From Anaerolineae bacterium (lineage in GTDB: Bacteria; Chloroflexota; Anaerolineae; Promineifilales; Promineifilaceae): 56,351 nt of DNA. The notes below the pieces were generated by a model that saw only the letters and a list, made by a program, of their open reading frames with translations, searched no databases and had not been told where the DNA came from. Of the stretch, positions 16,568-25,480 are shown in pieces. The stretch lies in assembly GCA_007123775.1 (NCBI GenBank), contig SLGK01000090.1:1-56351 (forward strand), read 5' to 3'. The position numbers were made by a program, and so were the translations under genes. Numbering within the stretch: position 1 is the stretch's first letter; each line of letters opens with the position of its first letter.

Positions 16568-18279
16568 ACGATGTACTCCTCACCTTAACCTGGCTAACTC
16601 CGCTACTGTATGGGCTGCTGCTGTTGTGGCGACAAGATGATCGTCTGGTCGTCTGGGCACCGGTTACGGCCGTACCCGCCTTGCTTACGATCATCCTCAC
16701 GCCGCTGGATACCGTTCTGGTTTACGATTGGCTGCTATTGGGCGCCCACTTTATATTTGACCAGACGGCGCAGATATTTTTGCTGTTTACGGCCGTTCTC
16801 TGGTTCCTGGCCGCTATCTTCGCGATTGGCTACATGGCTAAAGACCCACGACGGCCCCAATTCTTCGGCTTCTTCCTGCTGGCAATGGCCGGCAACTTCG
16901 GCCTCATCATTGCCGGCGATATGGTCGGCTACTACCTCTGGTTTGCCGTGATGAGCTTCGCTTCTTACGGCCTGGTCGTCCATACCGGCGACCAGGAAGC
17001 CAATGAAGCCGGCCGCATTTACATCATCCTGGTCATTATCGGCGAAGTGATTCTATTTGCCGGGCTGGCCCTGCTGTACTTCACATCTGGCGGGGTCATT
17101 GTTGGCGACTACAGCCGGTTGGCTTTCGCTGCGCTGGACCCGGAGCCGCTAACCAACTTCATCAGCCTGTTGCTATTTATCGGTTTTGGCATTAAAGCGG
17201 GCGTCGTTGTCTTACATTTATGGCTGCCGCTGGCCCATCCCGCCGCGCCTGTGCCCGCCAGTGCCGTTCTGAGTGGTGCCATGATCAAGGCCGGGCTGCT
17301 CGGCTGGCTGCGCTTCCTTTATCCCCTGCAAGAGTCGGCACAGTGGGCCGAATGGGTGCTGCTTTTAGGGCTGATTACCGCTTTCTACGGCGCAATCGTG
17401 GGCGTATCCCAGACAAACCCCAAGGCGGTGTTGGCTTATTCCAGCATCAGCCAGATGGGATTTATTATGGTTGGCGTGGCCGCCTGGTTGGCAACCGGGG
17501 AAGCGGTGGGGGCGGCCTTAGTGGCCGTCCTGCTCTACGCCAGTCACCATGCCTTGGCCAAAGGAGCGCTGTTTCTGGGCGTTGGCTTTGCCGGTAAAAG
17601 TCGGGGGGCGATTATTGCCTTGCTGCTGCCTGCGCTGGCCCTGGCCGGACTGCCCATGACCAGTGGAGCAGTTGCCAAAGCCGCGCTCAAGGAGTCGGCC
17701 TACATTTTGCCACCTGAGTGGCTGGTAGAAACGCTGCTGGGCTTTGCGGCCGTAGGCACAACGCTGCTAATGGCCCGCTTCCTCTGGCTCATGTGGCAGA
17801 GCGAGCCATCGGCCAAACAGCCACCGCGCTCAATGTGGGGATCGTGGGCGGTGTTACTGGTTCTGACGGCAGCGTTATTATTTGTGTTACCTTTGGCACG
17901 AACGGCCGTTGCCGACAGCCTGGGCGTGGACAAATTTTGGCCCTCACTCTGGCCCGTTTTGCTCGGCATAGGCCTGGCAGCAGCGGCCATCCGCTTCTTC
18001 CCCCGTACCATCTCCCTGCCCCTCATCCCACCTGGTGACCTGATTGTGCCGTTAGAATGGTTGGGGCGTCGCCTGATCGGCTACTTGAGCCACATTGAAC
18101 GGCTTATGGCCGGAGGCGAAGCCCGTTTGTGGGCATTGATTTTGTGGTTAGTGGCGGGCTGGCGGCCATTGAGCGGCTGGCTGCATCAGTTGGAGTTGCG
18201 TCTGCGCCATGACTTATACGTTGTAGGCGGTATTCTGCTGCTGATGGCTTTGGCCATTATGCTGACCATCTTTGTTTAA
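16564..18279 (+). CDS. Antiporter-like subunit D3 (NuoL/M family)
   Basis: 571 residues, about 16 helices. The core motifs are present but more divergent: GFGIKAGVVVLHLWLPLAHP, ASAVLSGAMIKAG, and NPKAVLAYSSISQMGFIMVG. The C-terminal extension (about 430-571) adds further helices and charged loops. It is the last gene of the second operon, overlaps D2 by ATGA, and its stop overlaps the stop of a tiny opposite-strand ORF. Three antiporter-like subunits without any MrpA, hydrogenase or NADH-binding gene is an unusual composition. Confidence 0.88.
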   Translation: MNDVLLTLTWLTPLLYGLLLLWRQDDRLVVWAPVTAVPALLTIILTPLDTVLVYDWLLLGAHFIFDQTAQIFLLFTAVLWFLAAIFAIGYMAKDPRRPQFFGFFLLAMAGNFGLIIAGDMVGYYLWFAVMSFASYGLVVHTGDQEANEAGRIYIILVIIGEVILFAGLALLYFTSGGVIVGDYSRLAFAALDPEPLTNFISLLLFIGFGIKAGVVVLHLWLPLAHPAAPVPASAVLSGAMIKAGLLGWLRFLYPLQESAQWAEWVLLLGLITAFYGAIVGVSQTNPKAVLAYSSISQMGFIMVGVAAWLATGEAVGAALVAVLLYASHHALAKGALFLGVGFAGKSRGAIIALLLPALALAGLPMTSGAVAKAALKESAYILPPEWLVETLLGFAAVGTTLLMARFLWLMWQSEPSAKQPPRSMWGSWAVLLVLTAALLFVLPLARTAVADSLGVDKFWPSLWPVLLGIGLAAAAIRFFPRTISLPLIPPGDLIVPLEWLGRRLIGYLSHIERLMAGGEARLWALILWLVAGWRPLSGWLHQLELRLRHDLYVVGGILLLMALAIMLTIFV

Positions 18280-18368
18280 GCCATCTGTAACAAGGCAAAA
18301 ATCGCCGCAAACAGCGTGACAAAAACACCAATACCTAGCGCCAACACAGTCGAGAGTCGCTGTCGCAT
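18276..18368 (-). CDS. Small single-helix membrane protein (30 aa)
   Basis: A 30-residue reading frame starts MRQRLSTVLALGIG and continues with one hydrophobic helix ending LLQMA. GAGGAGAG lies just upstream of the ATG, as good a ribosome site as any in the window. The frame begins 14 bp after the stop of the reductase gene on the same strand and ends by overlapping the stop of mrpD3. Arg residues at the N-terminus followed by a helix suggest a small membrane protein, possibly an accessory to the reductase. No family is recognised. The call rests on the Shine-Dalgarno, position and composition. Confidence 0.5.
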   Translation of the reverse strand: MRQRLSTVLALGIGVFVTLFAAIFALLQMA

Positions 18369-18382
18369 TTCGCTCTCCTCAT

Positions 18383-19520
18383 CTAAACCAGATCGAATCG
18401 TTCCGTGTGAATGTCACCCATGTTCATGCCTAAACCAACCAAAGCCCGTTCTACCGCATCCATCATCGGCTGCGGACCGCAGATGAAGGCCTCATAGGCA
18501 TTACGTTTGTCCAGGCGTGGCAGATGTCGTTGCAAAATGTCGGCATTGACGAAGCCGGTTTCACCTTCCCACCCTGCTGGCGGCTTCTCTAACACGTAGA
18601 CTACGCTCAGATCAAGCTGCGAACGCAGTGCTTCAATTTCCTCACGAAACGTCAGCCCTTCCCAATCCTGATTAGCGTAAACCAGGATGAGAGGTCGCTG
18701 CTCCTGCCGGTCAGCCAGGGTACGCAGCATACTCATCATCGGCGTAATGCCGACCCCACCGGCAATAAAAATGAACCCGGCGGCGTGGTCGTGCCGATCC
18801 GGTGTGAAAGCGCCATGCGGACCATCGAGGTAGGCACGTTCGCCAGGGCGTACCGTTTGAATCTGCTGCGTAAAATCGCCCCGCGCCTTGATTGTAAACT
18901 CCAGACGCTCTGTTCTGACCGCGCTGGACGAGAAAGAGAAAGGATGCTCACGGTCAGCAAAAGGGGAACTGCGCAGCGTCAGCCAGGCAAATTGTCCGGG
19001 TTGGAATGTCAGGCCGGCGTGACCCTCTGGCCGTAGCGATACTGTCCAGGCATTGCCCCGCTCCGGGCGCACCTCTTCAACCAGATAGGGACGACGCAGA
19101 ATCATCCAGGGCCTAAACACACGGACGTAGGCCAGAAGCCCCACCCAAAAGATGCTATAGCCAATCCATAGGACCTGCTTCCAGGGTACGGCGACGTAAT
19201 GGCCTACCAGGATGATATGCCCCAGGGCCAAAGCGACAACGGCCGTTGCCAAAATGCCATGCCAGATACGCCACTCATCGTAATGAATCTTGAGCGGCTG
19301 CCGCCAAATGGAAATCACCACCATGATGATCAGCGCCAATACGGCCGTGACGCCCAGGCGGGCACGCCAGGGTGCGGTGATGAGATTTAGCAGGGCCAGT
19401 TGCGCCGGATCCTCGATAAACAGAATCAACGGATGCGCCAGCACGATAACAAAGGCCACCAGCGAAATCTGGCGGTGAAAATAGTAGACGATGTAGGGTT
19501 CGTTTTGTGGTTTGGCTCAT
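18383..19520 (-). pseudogene. Ferric-reductase-like membrane FAD/NAD(P) oxidoreductase, 5'-truncated with apparent frameshift
   Basis: From GTG 19459 the frame gives 358 residues: membrane segments of a ferric-reductase-like domain, then an FAD domain (REHPFSFSSS) and an NAD(P) domain (AGGVGITPMMSML, ICGPQPMMDAVERAL, DIHTERFDLV). The frame continues upstream without a start as NEPYIVYYFHRQISLV, which is clearly family sequence (the haem-binding HRQISL region), until TAA-TGA near 19519-19524. An ATG at 19520 starts MSQTT in another frame; removing one base from the A4 run (19503-19506) joins the two. Even then, about 70-80 N-terminal residues with the first two helices usual in this family are missing. 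So the gene is 5'-deleted and possibly dead, or started at a weak GTG. Redox function is known for the family only. Confidence 0.7.
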
Positions 19521-19628
19521 TACGTTCTTGCTTTCAGCGCCACCCGGTCCGCATGATAGGCGCACGCCCCATGGACGCCTCCGCCCGGCGTGGCGGCGGA
19601 GCAAAGATAGATACATTTTGAGAAACTT

Positions 19629-20378
19629 TCATCCAGGGGACTTAACCAGGCGAAGCCGCAGCCAGCGCACAGGCATAGTAACCTTATAAAAGAGCGTTCG
19701 GATTTGGGCGTTGTACCAAATGTTACCAACGCGCCGCCACTGTAACTTGCGGGCAAGCAGTTGCCGATCCGCTTCTACTGACTGTCCCCTAACCCCAAAA
19801 TACGCGGCCAGTTCGGTTAGCGCGTGTTCCCAGATGTAATCCTGCAGACGCGACCCCATCAGACGAAAGGCCATCTCATAAACCGGGTCGCTGGCGCGGG
19901 CCTGCACCTGCACCTGGGCTACAGTAACGCCATCTTCCTCGTAAGCACTCAGCGTCACCCAACCCGCTTCCGGGTGACCCTGCGGTGTCATCATGGTGAA
20001 CGATTCGTCATCGGCATAGAGTACCACTACCCCGGTCGCAATAGGACCGCCCGGCGTCCAGGCGTTTATTAACACCACTGCACCCGGCACGATGCCCTCC
20101 GGCGAAGGGTAGAAGCGTTTCTCAACCGGTTTGAAGCAAGGCAAAGCTGCTTTCCACTCGGCAATCACCTGGGCCGGAGTAACATTAGCGCCTACAAGAT
20201 GAATACGAAAGGTTTTTTGCCAGAGCTGGCCAAAGCCTTGCAACGGCCCTACCGCCCGGCGCCCGGCAACGTTCAGATTAAGCACCTCTGGCGGCACATC
20301 CGGCACTCTTAATCTGTCAACGCGACGCGCCCAATAGGGATGGGATACTTTTGTCTTTGAGTCAGGGTTCACACCCAT
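19629..20378 (-). CDS. DUF1990-like conserved protein
   Basis: 249 residues, soluble, no signal. PGAVVLINAWTPGGPIATG, a beta-rich middle, and GHPEAGWVTLSAYEEDG followed by a RLMGSRLQDYIW helix resemble the DUF1990 fold (SRPBCC-like), whose members are uncharacterised. Shine-Dalgarno AAGGAG is 6 nt before the ATG. It sits between the STAS gene (10 bp away) and the truncated reductase, all on the minus strand, so the three may share a transcript. No function is proposed. Confidence 0.6.
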   Translation of the reverse strand: MGVNPDSKTKVSHPYWARRVDRLRVPDVPPEVLNLNVAGRRAVGPLQGFGQLWQKTFRIHLVGANVTPAQVIAEWKAALPCFKPVEKRFYPSPEGIVPGAVVLINAWTPGGPIATGVVVLYADDESFTMMTPQGHPEAGWVTLSAYEEDGVTVAQVQVQARASDPVYEMAFRLMGSRLQDYIWEHALTELAAYFGVRGQSVEADRQLLARKLQWRRVGNIWYNAQIRTLFYKVTMPVRWLRLRLVKSPG

Positions 20379-20388
20379 AGCTGCTCCT

Positions 20389-20739
20389 TTACCTTTGTAC
20401 TGTTAATACCTGGGCTACGTCAGCAAAAACAGCGATTTCCTCGTCCAGGCCCGCTACCTGGAAGATGTGACGATAATGGTCATTGAGGCCCACAGCAACT
20501 AGCCTATGCCGGCCAGAACGCGCTCGTGCCTCTAGCCTGACCAGCAGTTTTATGCCTTTATTGTTCATATAGGTTAGGCCACTGAGGTCAAGGATTATTG
20601 TCTTCGCTCCTAGATTGACTGCCTCGGCATAAGCGGCGTCCAACGGTTTCTCAGCCAGGCGAGTCAGGTGTCCGCTGATTGCCAATACAACGGCTTTCTC
20701 AGCCACATGCTGCACGTTGATATCTAGATTAGATTCCAT
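20389..20739 (-). CDS. STAS-domain protein (anti-sigma antagonist type) lacking the phosphorylatable serine
   Basis: 116 residues, a complete STAS domain. The signature loop usually reads MDSSGL or MNSxGI, with the regulatory Ser phosphorylated by an anti-sigma kinase. Here it is LTYMNNKGIKLL (Asn59, Asn60, Lys61, Gly62), so neither Ser position is kept. The protein may bind partners without being switched by phosphorylation, or serve a different STAS role. No anti-sigma kinase or sigma factor gene is in the window. It lies directly upstream of the DUF1990-like gene. Confidence 0.85.
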   Translation of the reverse strand: MESNLDINVQHVAEKAVVLAISGHLTRLAEKPLDAAYAEAVNLGAKTIILDLSGLTYMNNKGIKLLVRLEARARSGRHRLVAVGLNDHYRHIFQVAGLDEEIAVFADVAQVLTVQR

Positions 20740-20777
20740 AGGATAACCTTTTCACACGCCACACCACCGCTTAATCT

Positions 20778-22562
20778 TTACGGCGACAGCAATACAGGAG
20801 GGCCTACCAGGTTTGCTGCCGGCGGGCCAGATTCAACCAGGATGCGAGGCGGACCACCGATCTGATAAATACCGGGCTGGAACGGATTGCCCTGGTTGGT
20901 TGCGGGCGGCAAAACAATGGTGTAAACCCCATTCTGGGGATAAATGGTCTCAACCGTACCATCAGGATAGAGCAGTTGGGCGCTGCTGTTGTGGGCCGTC
21001 ACAACGGCCGTTTCCGTCTGACCAAACCGCGCCCACATGCCAATAATGCGAGCCTCAAGCTCCGTATTGTAGAAGGCAATATGTTCCTGTGGTCCATCAT
21101 AGGGATCGGTGCCGCCCGGTCGTGCCCGCCACAAGGGGGCTACCTCATTCATGTAGGTGGGCAATAGTTGAAAGGCAGCAAAGTTAGACCGCGGTGATTC
21201 CGGCTGCGGATGCTGTGAGAAACAAACGGCGTCGCTGGGATTGCTAAACAGCCCATTGGCATCACCGGCACAGGGAAAATCGGGATTGGTTATGAGACGG
21301 CCGTTTTCATCACACAGCTCGCCGTTATGCGGTGGAAAATCGGTGCCGAGTGGTTGATTACCGCAACCATCATAAAGTTGGAAGTGAAAGATACCATCAG
21401 CCCCGGCGAACAGAGCATAAAACGCACTTTGAATGACAAAATCAGCCTGCTCACTCTCAGTAGCCCGCCAGGCGCTAAGCGGGTCCCAGACGGGGCCAGG
21501 GTAGTCGTTCCAGGCCGGTACGCCACTCTCATTCAACCAGATTGGTTTATCTAGCCCATAATCGCCCAATGCCCGACCCACACGCCACACCTCGTACCAG
21601 GAGCGCCACGAATTGGAGTAATTGTGGGTGACCATCACGTCATGGAAATAATCATAGGCCGACGCCATGGGGTCAGCCTGAAAGATGTTCAGGATGTCCC
21701 GGTAAAAGTTGAGCCGCTGGTTGTTGGCCAGGCCCCCAAACAAAATCTGTGCCTGGGGATCGGCCTGTTTCGCGGCCAGATAACCCACCTTTAGCAGGCG
21801 GGCATAGTCGGCCTCGGTGCCGTTCCAAAAAGCGTCGAAGTCTGGCTCATTCCACATTTCCCAATGGGTGATGCCTACATTGGGCGGCAAGCCATACGTT
21901 TCAGTCAGTATGCCGCCAGGGCGGTAACGGTCCACGATCAGAAACACAAATCTGGCCCAGCGGTTGTCGGCGTTAATCGTTTTGCCATGACCGGGTATAT
22001 CAGTACCATCAGTGAAAACTGGCAAATATAGTCCCTGTGGGGTGGCGGATTGAACGGCCGTTAAGGCAATACGTCCCGGTGCGGCTTCTCGTGATGGCGA
22101 CGCAGTAAACAAATCGGCCAACGTGCCGGTCATGTAGAAGCCGGGCGTACCTAGCAAGATAGCGTTGGTCTGAAAACCTGCCTCCCAGTCGGTCAACACC
22201 ACGGAGTCATGCTGGCTCCAATCGAAGTGACCTGGACTGGTTTCTATACGATGCCAGTAGAGCGGCCAACGGTTCCAGGTGGCACCGGTGGCATGCCCAT
22301 TGGCCAACATTTGGGTCGTGGCCGGATGATCAACGGAGTTTATAAAGTTGACGCCAAAAGCTGGCCGAATGGACTGAAATGGGTATGGCTCGGTAGCCAC
22401 AATGGGTAGATACGCTTGGTGCAGCGTGGTAGCAGATACGGCCGTTTCGTCCCTGCCCTGGATTAGACCAAAACTAACGATCACACCCGCCAGCAACAAC
22501 ATCAGGCGCAGCGTGAACCAATTACCATTACCGTGAAGACTCAGTTTACTGTCCATAACCAT
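20778..22562 (-). CDS. Secreted/anchored glycoside hydrolase-like protein
   Basis: 594 residues from ATG 22562 (ATG 22556 is an alternative; TTG 22625 would add a basic leader). An N-terminal helix (LRLMLLLAGVIVSFGLIQG) acts as signal or anchor, followed by YLPIV, a motif common in exported Chloroflexota proteins. The catalytic part looks like a clan-A (beta/alpha)8 glycosidase: THWEMWNEPDFD with acid/base Glu about 239, and KPIWLNESGVPAW with nucleophile-type Glu about 345. Overall it recalls GH39/GH5-type enzymes, but the exact family and sugar cannot be told. The C-terminal 100 residues form a beta-rich region. It follows moeA by 115 bp on the same strand. Confidence 0.72.
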   Translation of the reverse strand: MVMDSKLSLHGNGNWFTLRLMLLLAGVIVSFGLIQGRDETAVSATTLHQAYLPIVATEPYPFQSIRPAFGVNFINSVDHPATTQMLANGHATGATWNRWPLYWHRIETSPGHFDWSQHDSVVLTDWEAGFQTNAILLGTPGFYMTGTLADLFTASPSREAAPGRIALTAVQSATPQGLYLPVFTDGTDIPGHGKTINADNRWARFVFLIVDRYRPGGILTETYGLPPNVGITHWEMWNEPDFDAFWNGTEADYARLLKVGYLAAKQADPQAQILFGGLANNQRLNFYRDILNIFQADPMASAYDYFHDVMVTHNYSNSWRSWYEVWRVGRALGDYGLDKPIWLNESGVPAWNDYPGPVWDPLSAWRATESEQADFVIQSAFYALFAGADGIFHFQLYDGCGNQPLGTDFPPHNGELCDENGRLITNPDFPCAGDANGLFSNPSDAVCFSQHPQPESPRSNFAAFQLLPTYMNEVAPLWRARPGGTDPYDGPQEHIAFYNTELEARIIGMWARFGQTETAVVTAHNSSAQLLYPDGTVETIYPQNGVYTIVLPPATNQGNPFQPGIYQIGGPPRILVESGPPAANLVGPPVLLSP

Positions 22563-22677
22563 TACGGTCTTTCGACCCGTCCTCCTATATTTCGCAATTG
22601 ATAATAGGCATAATGTTAGCAGCAAACAGAATAAGAAACTTGACGACTACCTGACGCTTAGAATTTTGCTTTGGCAG

Positions 22678-23943
22678 TTAAAAAAGTTTCACTTCTACCA
22701 TTTCACCCGCCAGCAAGCCGCCTTTGTTGAGTGGCACTTTCAGCAGGCCGTCGGCATTAACCAGCGTGTAAATCAGATTGCTCTTGCCAAAAACAGGCGT
22801 GGCCTGCAAACCCTTCGGTCCGTCGCTCAAGCGAGCGGGCACGTAATCCTCCCGGCCGCTTTCGCTGGCGATATTTTGGGTCAGCGTGGCCCAAACCAGC
22901 CCACGGCGCGGCGGCCGCTGCAAGCCTTGCAGATGGTAGATGGCCGGCGTGCCAAACATATCAAACTGGATCATGGCCGACACGGGATTACCGGGCAGTC
23001 CGAGCAGCGGTTTACCCTCCACCACCCCCACAATGGTCGGTTTGCCAGGACGAGTAGCCACGCCGTGCAGCAGGACGCCAGGCTGGCCCAGCTCATTCAG
23101 CACGTCAACCGTCACATCCCGCACGCTGACGGAGGAGCCGGCCGACATCACCAACATATCACACTCAGCCAGAGCGCGGCGGGCGGCCTGGCGCATGGCC
23201 TCGATGTCGTCGGGGATGATGCCATAACGGATGGGAATGCCGCCAGCCTCAATGACCTGGCCGCTGACGGTATAGCTGTTGATGTCCCGAATCTGGCCGG
23301 GACCGGGCATGGCTGTTGGTTCTATGACCTCATCGCCGGTTGCCAGAATCGCCACACGCGGCTGGCGGGTGACGCTGATTTCTGTCAGGCCGAGGGCCAA
23401 CAGGCCACCAATATCCTGTGGCCGCAGCCTGTGACCGGCGGGCAAAATCTCGGCCCCCTCCGCCACGTCTTCGCCTGGCTGCAACACATTCTGCCCCACC
23501 GCTACCGGTCGCAGTACCTCTATTTCAAACGGTTCGCTGCTCGCCGCATATTCTGCGCCATATTCGCCGATGGTCTGCGTATGCTCTATCTGCACGACGG
23601 CATCGGCCGTATCGGGGATCATGCCGCCGGTGTGGACAATGGCCGCCTGGCCGGTCTGTAGTTCGACCTCGGCAGCCGCGCCCATCGGCACTTCGCCCAC
23701 CACTTGCAGAAAGGCGGGCAGGGTGTCGCTGGCCCCAAAGGTATCGCTGGCCTTCACGGCGTAGCCATCCATGGTGCTGCGTCTGAAGTTGGGTAAGGGA
23801 TGGGGGGCGCGGGGGGAAACGGCCGTTATTCTCCCCAACGCCTCTACGGTGGGGATCGATTCGGCCGGTAGTTGGGAGGTTAAATAGTCAAACAGCAAAG
23901 CACGCGCCTCATCAGGCGGTAGTACATTAAAAAATTCGGGCAT
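22678..23943 (-). CDS. moeA: Molybdopterin molybdotransferase MoeA
   Basis: 421 residues, full length. Recognised by NFRRSTMDGYAVKASDT, VHTGGMIPDTADAVVQIE, the GxxxxIRDINSY region (PGPGQIRDINSYTVSGQ), VMSAGSSVSVRD, GKPTIVGVVEGKPLLGLPGN and the C-terminal domain IV. MoeA inserts molybdate into adenylylated molybdopterin in the cytoplasm. It starts 8 bp after the Uma2 gene. A large molybdopterin enzyme at 29556 is a plausible client of this pathway. Confidence 0.95.
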   Translation of the reverse strand: MPEFFNVLPPDEARALLFDYLTSQLPAESIPTVEALGRITAVSPRAPHPLPNFRRSTMDGYAVKASDTFGASDTLPAFLQVVGEVPMGAAAEVELQTGQAAIVHTGGMIPDTADAVVQIEHTQTIGEYGAEYAASSEPFEIEVLRPVAVGQNVLQPGEDVAEGAEILPAGHRLRPQDIGGLLALGLTEISVTRQPRVAILATGDEVIEPTAMPGPGQIRDINSYTVSGQVIEAGGIPIRYGIIPDDIEAMRQAARRALAECDMLVMSAGSSVSVRDVTVDVLNELGQPGVLLHGVATRPGKPTIVGVVEGKPLLGLPGNPVSAMIQFDMFGTPAIYHLQGLQRPPRRGLVWATLTQNIASESGREDYVPARLSDGPKGLQATPVFGKSNLIYTLVNADGLLKVPLNKGGLLAGEMVEVKLF

Positions 23944-23951
23944 GAAAAACT

Positions 23952-24647
23952 CTAAACTGTATTGGGATCAACGCCCAACTGGCGCAATTTGGCGGCCAAC
24001 CGGTCAGCCCGCTCACGTTCTTGAGCAGCTAATTCAGCCCCGGTCGGGATCAACTGTCCGGTTGTGTCCTGCCAACGCAACCAAGTATCTTCCTTATTCT
24101 CATAAACACCAGACCAGAGTGTCAGGCCCAAATCAAGGCCAACAAAATGGTCGGGCAATATTTCTTCATATTCGCGCCGAGGCGTAAGGGCATAGGCTCG
24201 CACCATTTCCTCTTGTACCTGCTGTTGTGGATCATAAATCACATAATAGGGAATGCCCATACGCGCATAAGCAGCCATTTTACGGTCCGCCTCGCCCCCT
24301 TCCCGATTGGATACGATTTCAATAACCAGGTCTGGTGCCTTGCCAAATTCCCAGAAGAAATAGGCACGTTTTCCTTTTTCCCACCAATTGTCGGGGACAG
24401 CCACATCCAGGCTCAGAAACACGTCGGGCACAATGGGTGGCTCATGGACAGAAGCAAACAACCCAACGTTGGCTGCGGCTAAGAACGGCCGTTGATCAAC
24501 CGGCCCAGACCAGCCCGTATACAATGACTCGGTGAGTAAACGCATTTGTTTTTCCGATGCCAGATTGTCCACAGGCGCATCATCCTCCGTTACGAGATGG
24601 GAAATATTCGGTTGTTCTATCGCCACTATCGCCATTGAATCGGTCAT
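23952..24647 (-). CDS. Uma2-family putative endonuclease (DUF820)
   Basis: 231 residues. The PD-(D/E)xK-like core of Uma2 proteins is visible: PIVPDVFLSLDVAVP, KAPDLVIEIVSNREG, RKMAAYARMGIPYYVIYDP, and the C-terminal coiled stretch with GAELAAQERERADRLAAKLR. These proteins are abundant and multi-copy in cyanobacteria and Chloroflexota; nuclease activity is inferred from fold and their biological role is unknown. GAGGAGG precedes the ATG. It stops 8 bp before moeA. Confidence 0.9.
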   Translation of the reverse strand: MTDSMAIVAIEQPNISHLVTEDDAPVDNLASEKQMRLLTESLYTGWSGPVDQRPFLAAANVGLFASVHEPPIVPDVFLSLDVAVPDNWWEKGKRAYFFWEFGKAPDLVIEIVSNREGGEADRKMAAYARMGIPYYVIYDPQQQVQEEMVRAYALTPRREYEEILPDHFVGLDLGLTLWSGVYENKEDTWLRWQDTTGQLIPTGAELAAQERERADRLAAKLRQLGVDPNTV

Positions 24648-24701
24648 GAATGCCTCCTCAAATAATCTGTTCTCTATAATAGCCCAGACCGGTCGTAAAA
24701 G

Positions 24702-25310
24702 CTATGTCAGGTGGCGTGACGCCCAAACAACGCGCTGGACCACAGTAGCGACAACAAGCAGACCCATGATTGCGAAAAGGTAAACTAACCAATCGGGCCA
24801 GATGATAAAAATGGAGTAAAAAACGATGGTCTCGCCGCCACCGATGAGGCCGGCGGGCATGTTGACCGAGGTCTTTTGGCCGGGATGCAGCCAGCGCCGC
24901 TTTTCCAGAATAGCCGACAGGTACATCCAGGAGGCCCCGTTGACGTAGAACGCGCTCAAGAGGAAGGCGAGGGCGATGAATGCGGGCGTACTGGGGGCTG
25001 CCAAAACCAGGCTGATGGGGATGAGGGCGTAGATGACAAAATCAGCCATGATGTCGAGGTAGCCGCCCAGATCGGTTTGCAGCTTTTCGACGCGGGCGAC
25101 GGTGCCGTCGAGTCCGTCGAAGATGCGGTTGAGCCACCAGAAGACGAGTCCCCATAAGTACGCCTGCTGCCACAGAAAAACGGCCGCTATCAGACCGAAC
25201 AGAAAGGCAACGGCCGTTAACCCAATGGGATGAATGCGATTCAAACGCAAGCCCAGAGCCAGGCTGATAAAAACTGTCTCTTTGGTGTCTCGTAAACGCT
25301 CGTCAAACAT
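24702..25310 (-). CDS. CDP-alcohol phosphatidyltransferase family protein
   Basis: 202 residues, about six helices. The diagnostic motif is complete: Asp65-x2-Asp68-Gly69-x2-Ala72-Arg73-x8-Gly82-x3-Asp86-x3-Asp90 (FDGLDGTVAR ... GGYLDIMAD). Such enzymes transfer a phosphatidyl or phospho-alcohol group from a CDP-linked donor to an alcohol in the cytoplasmic membrane, for example PgsA or inositol-phosphate synthases; the acceptor is not readable. The upstream gap contains heptamer repeats. Confidence 0.9.
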   Translation of the reverse strand: MFDERLRDTKETVFISLALGLRLNRIHPIGLTAVAFLFGLIAAVFLWQQAYLWGLVFWWLNRIFDGLDGTVARVEKLQTDLGGYLDIMADFVIYALIPISLVLAAPSTPAFIALAFLLSAFYVNGASWMYLSAILEKRRWLHPGQKTSVNMPAGLIGGGETIVFYSIFIIWPDWLVYLFAIMGLLVVATVVQRVVWASRHLT

Positions 25311-25328
25311 AGAGTTAGCTCCTGACTC

Positions 25329-25374
25329 GTAGTGTGTGGTACGTGGTACGTAGTGCGTAGTGCGTGGTGCGTAG
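25329..25374. repeat. GTAGTGC-type degenerate array
   Basis: Degenerate copies of GTAGTGC (GTAGTGT, GTGGTAC, GTAGTGC, GTGGTGC, GTAGAG) run across 25329-25374 in the gap between the phosphatidyltransferase and SDR genes. All lie in one orientation. Confidence 0.75.
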
Positions 25375-25430
25375 AGTGGGTATCCTTCCAGCTTTAGACA
25401 ACTTGTTGTTGTGAAATCTCACGACCCAAA

Positions 25431-25480
25431 ACCTCGCCACCCCACAACCTCGCCACTTCGCCACCCCGCTACCCCGCCCC
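25431..25480. repeat. CTCGCCAC-type degenerate array
   Basis: Repeats of the style ACCTCGCCACCCC, ACCTCGCCACTTCG and CCACCCCGCTACC run up to the 3' end of the SDR fusion gene at 25469. It is another unit of the same kind of short intergenic array, with a different core from GTAGTGC. Confidence 0.6.

Noticed and set aside
22666-23661. Long open frame (331 codons) opposite moeA, and similar long opposite-strand frames at 29739-30560, 36083-36730, 36782-37573, 43187-43861 and 47485-48126
   Set aside because: Each lies fully antisense to a gene with strong family motifs; composition is a mirror of GC-rich coding DNA, with no domain or ribosome site.
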